Source: an uncultured Dorea sp.
Lineage (GTDB): Bacteria > Bacillota > Clostridia > Lachnospirales > Lachnospiraceae
DNA: 64,000 nucleotides
Direction: 5' to 3'
Assembly: GCA_910579925.1 (NCBI GenBank)
Contig: CAJTVY010000003.1
Coordinates: forward strand, 81,720-145,719
Below, one piece after another: positions 60,534 to 64,000 of the stretch; position 1 is the first letter of the stretch; each line of letters opens with the position of its first letter. The notes beneath the pieces were generated by a model that was given only the letters and a program-made list of their open reading frames with translations, had not been told where the DNA came from and searched no databases. The translations under genes were made by a program, and so were the position numbers.

Positions 60534-61007
60534 CTATATTCTATCACCATACGGTAATGACTTTATATATTTTTCAATTAATAGCCAATTAGGACATCCA
60601 ATTTCTGTTGACGGCAGTTTTATAGTTGTTTCTGCGATTAGCTGCATTTTGAATGCTCGTCCATAGCTATACCTATATTTTTCAGCATTAAGAAGGGATA
60701 CAATAAAAAGTGCGGTATACACATTAATCCAGTCTGCTCGACAGACAACAATATGGTCACCACACACAAAAGACTCAGATTGATATGAACAGGTAGCGGT
60801 CGTATCACCTATAACGATTGCATTCCCACACTCTATTCCAGTTAGTCCAGGACGAGGTATATAACAGTCACAGCCATTATTAGATTCTGTTCTTGAAATA
60901 AAGGCGATTGAATCGGCAAATGAATTTTTCTTGAACTCAAAGTCTGTTTTAATATGTGCTTCTGCACGGTACATTTGAGAAAACAAATCGCCAAGTCTAA
61001 AATCTAT
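60534..61007 (-). pseudogene. Specificity-subunit-like protein, second half
   Basis: About 157 codons reading IDFRLGDLFSQMYRAEAHIK onward to LPSTEIGCPNWLLIEKYIKS. It is in the same frame as the upstream half (61008-61538) and separated from it only by a TAG at 61008-61010, at a place where the first half's equivalent motif has Trp (MWGTFKIEDLF against *IDFRLGDLF). A single TGG-to-TAG change would explain the split. It looks like a target-recognition domain of a type I/IIG restriction specificity subunit. It could be translated from an internal ATG at 60986, but no ribosome site is evident. Confidence 0.7.
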
Positions 61008-61538
61008 CTATTCATGTACTGGAGGTAAGATAACTGTTTTGCTGGAATTTGTGGTGGTAATTTCTTTGGACGATAGCGATTGGACATATTGCTCCATATA
61101 CACCCAATCAGGATTGCCGTTGGCATCTTGAGGCAGCTTAATAACTGTTTCTCTTAAATGTGTTTTCCATTTTCTCCCAAATGAATATTTGGGTCGTTCT
61201 TGACACAATATCGTTGTAATAAAGAGTCCATTATATTTGTTAAGATTATCGTTATATCCGGCAACAATATCGGTTGTACCAATAAAATCGACATCCATAT
61301 AGTTGGCATAGCCAACAGAACCTTGCCCATTGCAGATGAAAACAATGCAATTTCCTTTTTGAATGAGATCGGCATCATAAGCACAATGAAGCATTACACC
61401 ATTATCATCCTTTTTGGCACCAACATAGAAGCACTCGTTTCCATCGCTCAACATTCCTTGATTAGCCTTTCCATTTTGCAAAACAGGAAACAAATCCTCT
61501 ATTTTAAAAGTTCCCCACATATCTGTATCAAGGTTCAT
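61008..61538 (-). CDS. Restriction specificity-subunit-like protein, first half
   Basis: A 176-residue product starting MNLDTDMWGTFKIEDLFPVL at 61538 with a GGGAGGGA ribosome site. It has the layout of one target-recognition domain: WGTFKIEDLF at the start, SVGYANYMDVDFIGTTDIVA mid-way, and a helical exit ETVIKLPQDANGNPDWVYME that spaces the two domains. It ends KTVILPPVHE at a TAG that appears to be a nonsense mutation inside a longer gene continuing to 60534. It overlaps the end of the methylase gene by 11 bases. Half-size S proteins can work as dimers, so residual function is possible. Confidence 0.7.
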   Translation of the reverse strand: MNLDTDMWGTFKIEDLFPVLQNGKANQGMLSDGNECFYVGAKKDDNGVMLHCAYDADLIQKGNCIVFICNGQGSVGYANYMDVDFIGTTDIVAGYNDNLNKYNGLFITTILCQERPKYSFGRKWKTHLRETVIKLPQDANGNPDWVYMEQYVQSLSSKEITTTNSSKTVILPPVHE

Positions 61539-62757
61539 ATACACGTCCCTCCCTAACGAGGTAAGCAAGATACTCATTTATTGTTCGCTGAAAATCTTGT
61601 TCCGTCAGTTTTGTATAATCTGTTTTCATATATGCTTCACAAAGCCACTCGTCAGTGCCACTAACTCTATATGTTGCAGAAGCTCCAGGTTCAGCTTTGC
61701 GATTTCGATATAGTTCAATCCATCTTTTCTCAATTTCTGACCATTTACTTTTCACGGTTATGGGATCAATCTGTTCCACTCGTCCGAGATTCTTTTTCTT
61801 CTTAAATCCGTCATCTCTACAATATCCAAAGAATGTGTCTGGGTTTGAAATATCGCTATGCTTGATTCCAATTTTAAATACCATACAGCATGCAGACGCA
61901 CTCGCACCGGGATGAAAAATATCACTTGGCAATGTAAATACCGCATCAAGTGTATTTTCTTCAAGAATTTCTTTTTTGAGCTTTGCTATTTCGCCACTCG
62001 TTCCGATTGCACACGCTACCGGAAGTAAAATTGCTAATTTAGCTTGGTGGTTTATTGAATTCAAAGTATCTGCAATCCATTTTACAAAATACAACCCTTT
62101 AGAAGGATCTTCCTTTTTGTTTCTTGGCCAAGTATCAACATAAGTAGCAGGAAGATGGATTCTCTGTCCATTATACGGCGGATTCATTAAGATTATATTT
62201 GGTTTTGCTTCTTTAACCCAATCCGCCAAAATAAAACAGCTTCCTTGGCGAATATTGGAATTTCCATCCGAATGAATAAGCATATTGGTGGTTGCAAGAC
62301 CATACACATTTTCATCAAACTCAATACCGAAAATTTGATGCTTCTTAATTTTCTCCTGCTCAGCAGCCGTTGCACAGTCGTCTAACGCTTGTGTCATTGC
62401 ACGAACCAAGAAAGAGCCACTGCCACAGCAGGGATCAAGCACAACGGAATGCTTATTTACTCCTGTGATTTTAGACATAAAATCACAGATGTGATCTGGA
62501 GTAAATGCTTGGTTTTTATCTGATTTACCTACATACTTGTTAAAAGTCACAAAGAACAAATTCAGCAAATCTTGCCCAGAAGTGCTCTTGTCATTAATGA
62601 ATGGCAAAATATTATCTTCAATAAATTTCACTATTTCCCTAAAAGCGGCAATGCTAAGATGACGAACATACTGATCACCTAAAACATTACGATTCAGCAA
62701 AGCGAGTTTTTCTGCTTTGTTGATGAATCGGTCTGGCATTGTACGGTTCCGAAGCAA
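61528..62757 (-). CDS. N-6 DNA methylase (HsdM/type IIG-like), N-terminally truncated
   Basis: A 409-residue adenine methyltransferase core. SAM-binding motif I is VVLDPCCGSGSFLVRA and motif IV is ILMNPPYNG; FTPDHICDFM is the linker typical of HsdM. The only start is a TTG within LLRNRTMPDRF. Full HsdM proteins have a helical N-terminal domain that is absent here: upstream of about 62772 the sequence becomes an ABC permease gene on the other strand. No HsdR gene follows. It was probably part of an M-S-OLD operon and may no longer methylate. Confidence 0.8.
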   Translation of the reverse strand: MLRNRTMPDRFINKAEKLALLNRNVLGDQYVRHLSIAAFREIVKFIEDNILPFINDKSTSGQDLLNLFFVTFNKYVGKSDKNQAFTPDHICDFMSKITGVNKHSVVLDPCCGSGSFLVRAMTQALDDCATAAEQEKIKKHQIFGIEFDENVYGLATTNMLIHSDGNSNIRQGSCFILADWVKEAKPNIILMNPPYNGQRIHLPATYVDTWPRNKKEDPSKGLYFVKWIADTLNSINHQAKLAILLPVACAIGTSGEIAKLKKEILEENTLDAVFTLPSDIFHPGASASACCMVFKIGIKHSDISNPDTFFGYCRDDGFKKKKNLGRVEQIDPITVKSKWSEIEKRWIELYRNRKAEPGASATYRVSGTDEWLCEAYMKTDYTKLTEQDFQRTINEYLAYLVREGRVYEP

Positions 62758-62763
62758 AGAGTA

Positions 62764-63324
62764 AATGATTTTTCAAAGAAGTCTGCAAGATACGGGCGCA
62801 CGAAAGCAGCGAAACATAAGGTGATGGCAGGACTTTTGATGACAACCATCGTTTATTGGGGCGGAATGGGAATTCTGTCACTGGTTTCACTTGGAGTGAT
62901 GGGAATCAGTGGGGTTTCCACGCCGTATCAGATTGACCAGCCGTATAGTATCTATGCGATGACTTTTGGAGAGTATTATTTGCTTACAGTTTTGTGCGGT
63001 TATATCGCAAGCCTTCTTGCAGCATCCGTAACCATGCTGATTGCGGCAAAAATGCGGAGTGCGAATGTAGCAGTCTGTGTTCCTTTTTTCCTGTTTTGTG
63101 TAATGCCGTTTATCGGGAGGGCATTTTCCGCATTTCTTACATTTTTTAAGCTTACGCCGGACATGCTGCTGAATGTGATTGAGTGTGCAAAAGATCCTAA
63201 TATTTTTCAGATAGGAAATTTTGTATTCCGGCAGATCCCGTGTGTTTTGCTGCTCTATTTTGTTATTTCTATCATCTTGCTGCCTTTTGTGTATAGAAAC
63301 TATCACCGCTATGGACTTAAATAA
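62764..63324 (+). pseudogene. ABC-2-type transporter permease, C-terminal part
   Basis: The recognisable protein starts near KSARYGRTKAAKHKVMAGLL and runs through four or five spans (TTIVYWGGMGILSLVSLGVM; LLTVLCGYIASLLAASVTML; VCVPFFLFCVMPFIG; IPCVLLLYFVISIILLPFVY) to a normal stop. The N-terminal half is missing because the gene is cut at the junction with the methylase gene at about 62760-62775. An ORF from GTG 62821 could be translated but would lack the family's N-terminus. Likely once part of a peptide/antibiotic ABC exporter set with the regulator that follows. Confidence 0.75.
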
Positions 63325-63477
63325 AAAAGCACAATTTTTTGTTTGTTGTTTATTTGTTGTGATTTGCGTAGTATAATCATTTTAAAATGTTGACCTGCTA
63401 GAGGAACAATCTGTAGGCGATTTATATATATGACGGCAGGACAGAACCGAAAGACAGTTAGAAGAGAAGGGAGCAAA

Positions 63478-64000
63478 ATGGCATATAAGATATTGATGAT
63501 TGATGATGACGCTGAACTTCTCAAGATGCTGAGAAAGTATTTTGAAATGAAAAACTATGAAGTCATTACGGCAGAGAATGGAGCAGAGGGATTCTGTAAG
63601 ATAGGATTAGAACCGGATATCATATTACTGGATGTAAATATGCCGAGAATTGACGGGATAGAAGTTTGCCAAAGGATACGGGACAAGGTAGCCTGCCCGA
63701 TTTTATTTTTGACCGCAAGGGTAGACGAACAGGACGTTGTGAACGGCCTTTCTTCGGGAGGCGATGATTATATTCTAAAGCCGTTCAGTCTGAAAGAACT
63801 TGACGCAAGGATTCAGGCGCATCTGAAGCGGGAGGCACGGCGCAAGGGCAGGAGTGATTGCTGCTTTCAGGGCGAATTGTCGATTGATTATAAGGAAGAA
63901 ACTGGAACTCCAAAAGCCATTTTGAGAGAAGAAACCGGGGAGAATGTAACGGAAAAGATTGTTACAGATAATGGTTCAGTAGTGGGGATAAAACGGCAGG
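63478..64000 (+). CDS. OmpR-type response regulator, partial at window edge
   Basis: The first 174 codons of a response regulator with GAAGGGAGCAAA before the ATG. Receiver domain: ILMIDDDAELLKMLRKYFEM, phospho-acceptor Asp in IILLDVNMPRIDGIEVC, Thr in LFLTARVDEQDVVNG, Lys in YILKPFSLKELDARIQAHLK. After residue 125 a long Glu/Thr-rich stretch (YKEETGTPKAILREETGENV) precedes where the winged-helix DNA-binding domain should begin; it is longer than the usual linker. The gene runs off the window. A TATAAT at 63372-63377 may be its -10. Confidence 0.88.
   Translation, partial: MAYKILMIDDDAELLKMLRKYFEMKNYEVITAENGAEGFCKIGLEPDIILLDVNMPRIDGIEVCQRIRDKVACPILFLTARVDEQDVVNGLSSGGDDYILKPFSLKELDARIQAHLKREARRKGRSDCCFQGELSIDYKEETGTPKAILREETGENVTEKIVTDNGSVVGIKRQ

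Noticed and set aside
1..64000. CRISPR arrays, tRNA/rRNA genes, prophage or complete transposon
   Set aside because: No regularly spaced repeats, no tRNA-like cloverleaf or rRNA sequence, no phage structural genes and no full transposase were recognised; only an IS66-like fragment remains.

Overview
The window looks like chromosomal DNA from a spore-forming member of the Clostridia, most likely Lachnospiraceae. It carries spoIVA, sigG, a PrsA-type foldase and rnpB in Firmicutes style, with strong AGGAGG ribosome sites and several TTG/GTG starts. The species cannot be fixed from the sequence alone. Housekeeping blocks are moderately GC-rich. Three blocks are clearly more AT-rich: the orphan gene near 2 kb, the polysaccharide cluster at 30-45 kb, and the broken island at 58.5-62.8 kb.

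Layout. 0-1.1 kb: end of a xylan-type sugar operon (GH43 plus YesL), reading left. 1.4-6 kb: an orphan gene, then a DNA-repair locus made of an AlkC-like gene and a Y-family polymerase/YolD pair. The polymerase promoter has paired LexA-like boxes, and a decayed copy of that promoter and gene start lies on the far side of alkC. 6.5-8.6 kb: two tandem, apparently identical S-layer-homology protein genes. 8.6-10.1 kb: a TPP riboswitch, its terminator, thiM, and a relic that appears to fuse the start of thiE to the end of thiD. 10.1-19 kb: a LysR regulator divergent from an operon of a TIM-barrel isomerase/dehydratase, an Fe-S old-yellow-enzyme reductase, a shikimate-dehydrogenase paralogue and two transporters, facing a convergent aroD. 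Together these suggest quinate/shikimate use. 19-30 kb: spoIVA, a MoaB protein, an MBL hydrolase, RNase HI, a GH13 amylase with an unusual tail, rnpB, pyrBI, pheA and a DUF815 ATPase.

30-45 kb: a co-directional capsule/exopolysaccharide operon headed by a NusG paralogue (LoaP/UpxY type). It contains an aminotransferase, the initiating sugar-phosphate transferase, four glycosyltransferases, a Wzy-like polymerase, a TupA-like ATP-grasp protein, a CapA-like protein, a pyruvyl transferase, a MenD-like TPP enzyme with an SDR reductase, and a Wzx flippase. Many genes overlap. 45-58 kb: sigG, a HAD phosphatase, pth, mfd, prsA, yqeY, nfeD, an SPFH protein, a LytTR/GHKL two-component pair, a DUF2804 protein and a flavin reductase-rubredoxin.

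58.4-62.8 kb: a chimeric island. A subtilase gene is cut off after about 33 codons. It is followed by an IS66-like fragment, a shattered OLD-family ATPase gene interrupted by a compact type I toxin-antitoxin module, a specificity-like gene split by an in-frame TAG, and a methylase gene lacking its N-terminus. The island ends in the 3' part of an ABC permease gene. A response regulator runs off the right edge. No tRNA, rRNA, CRISPR array or prophage was seen.
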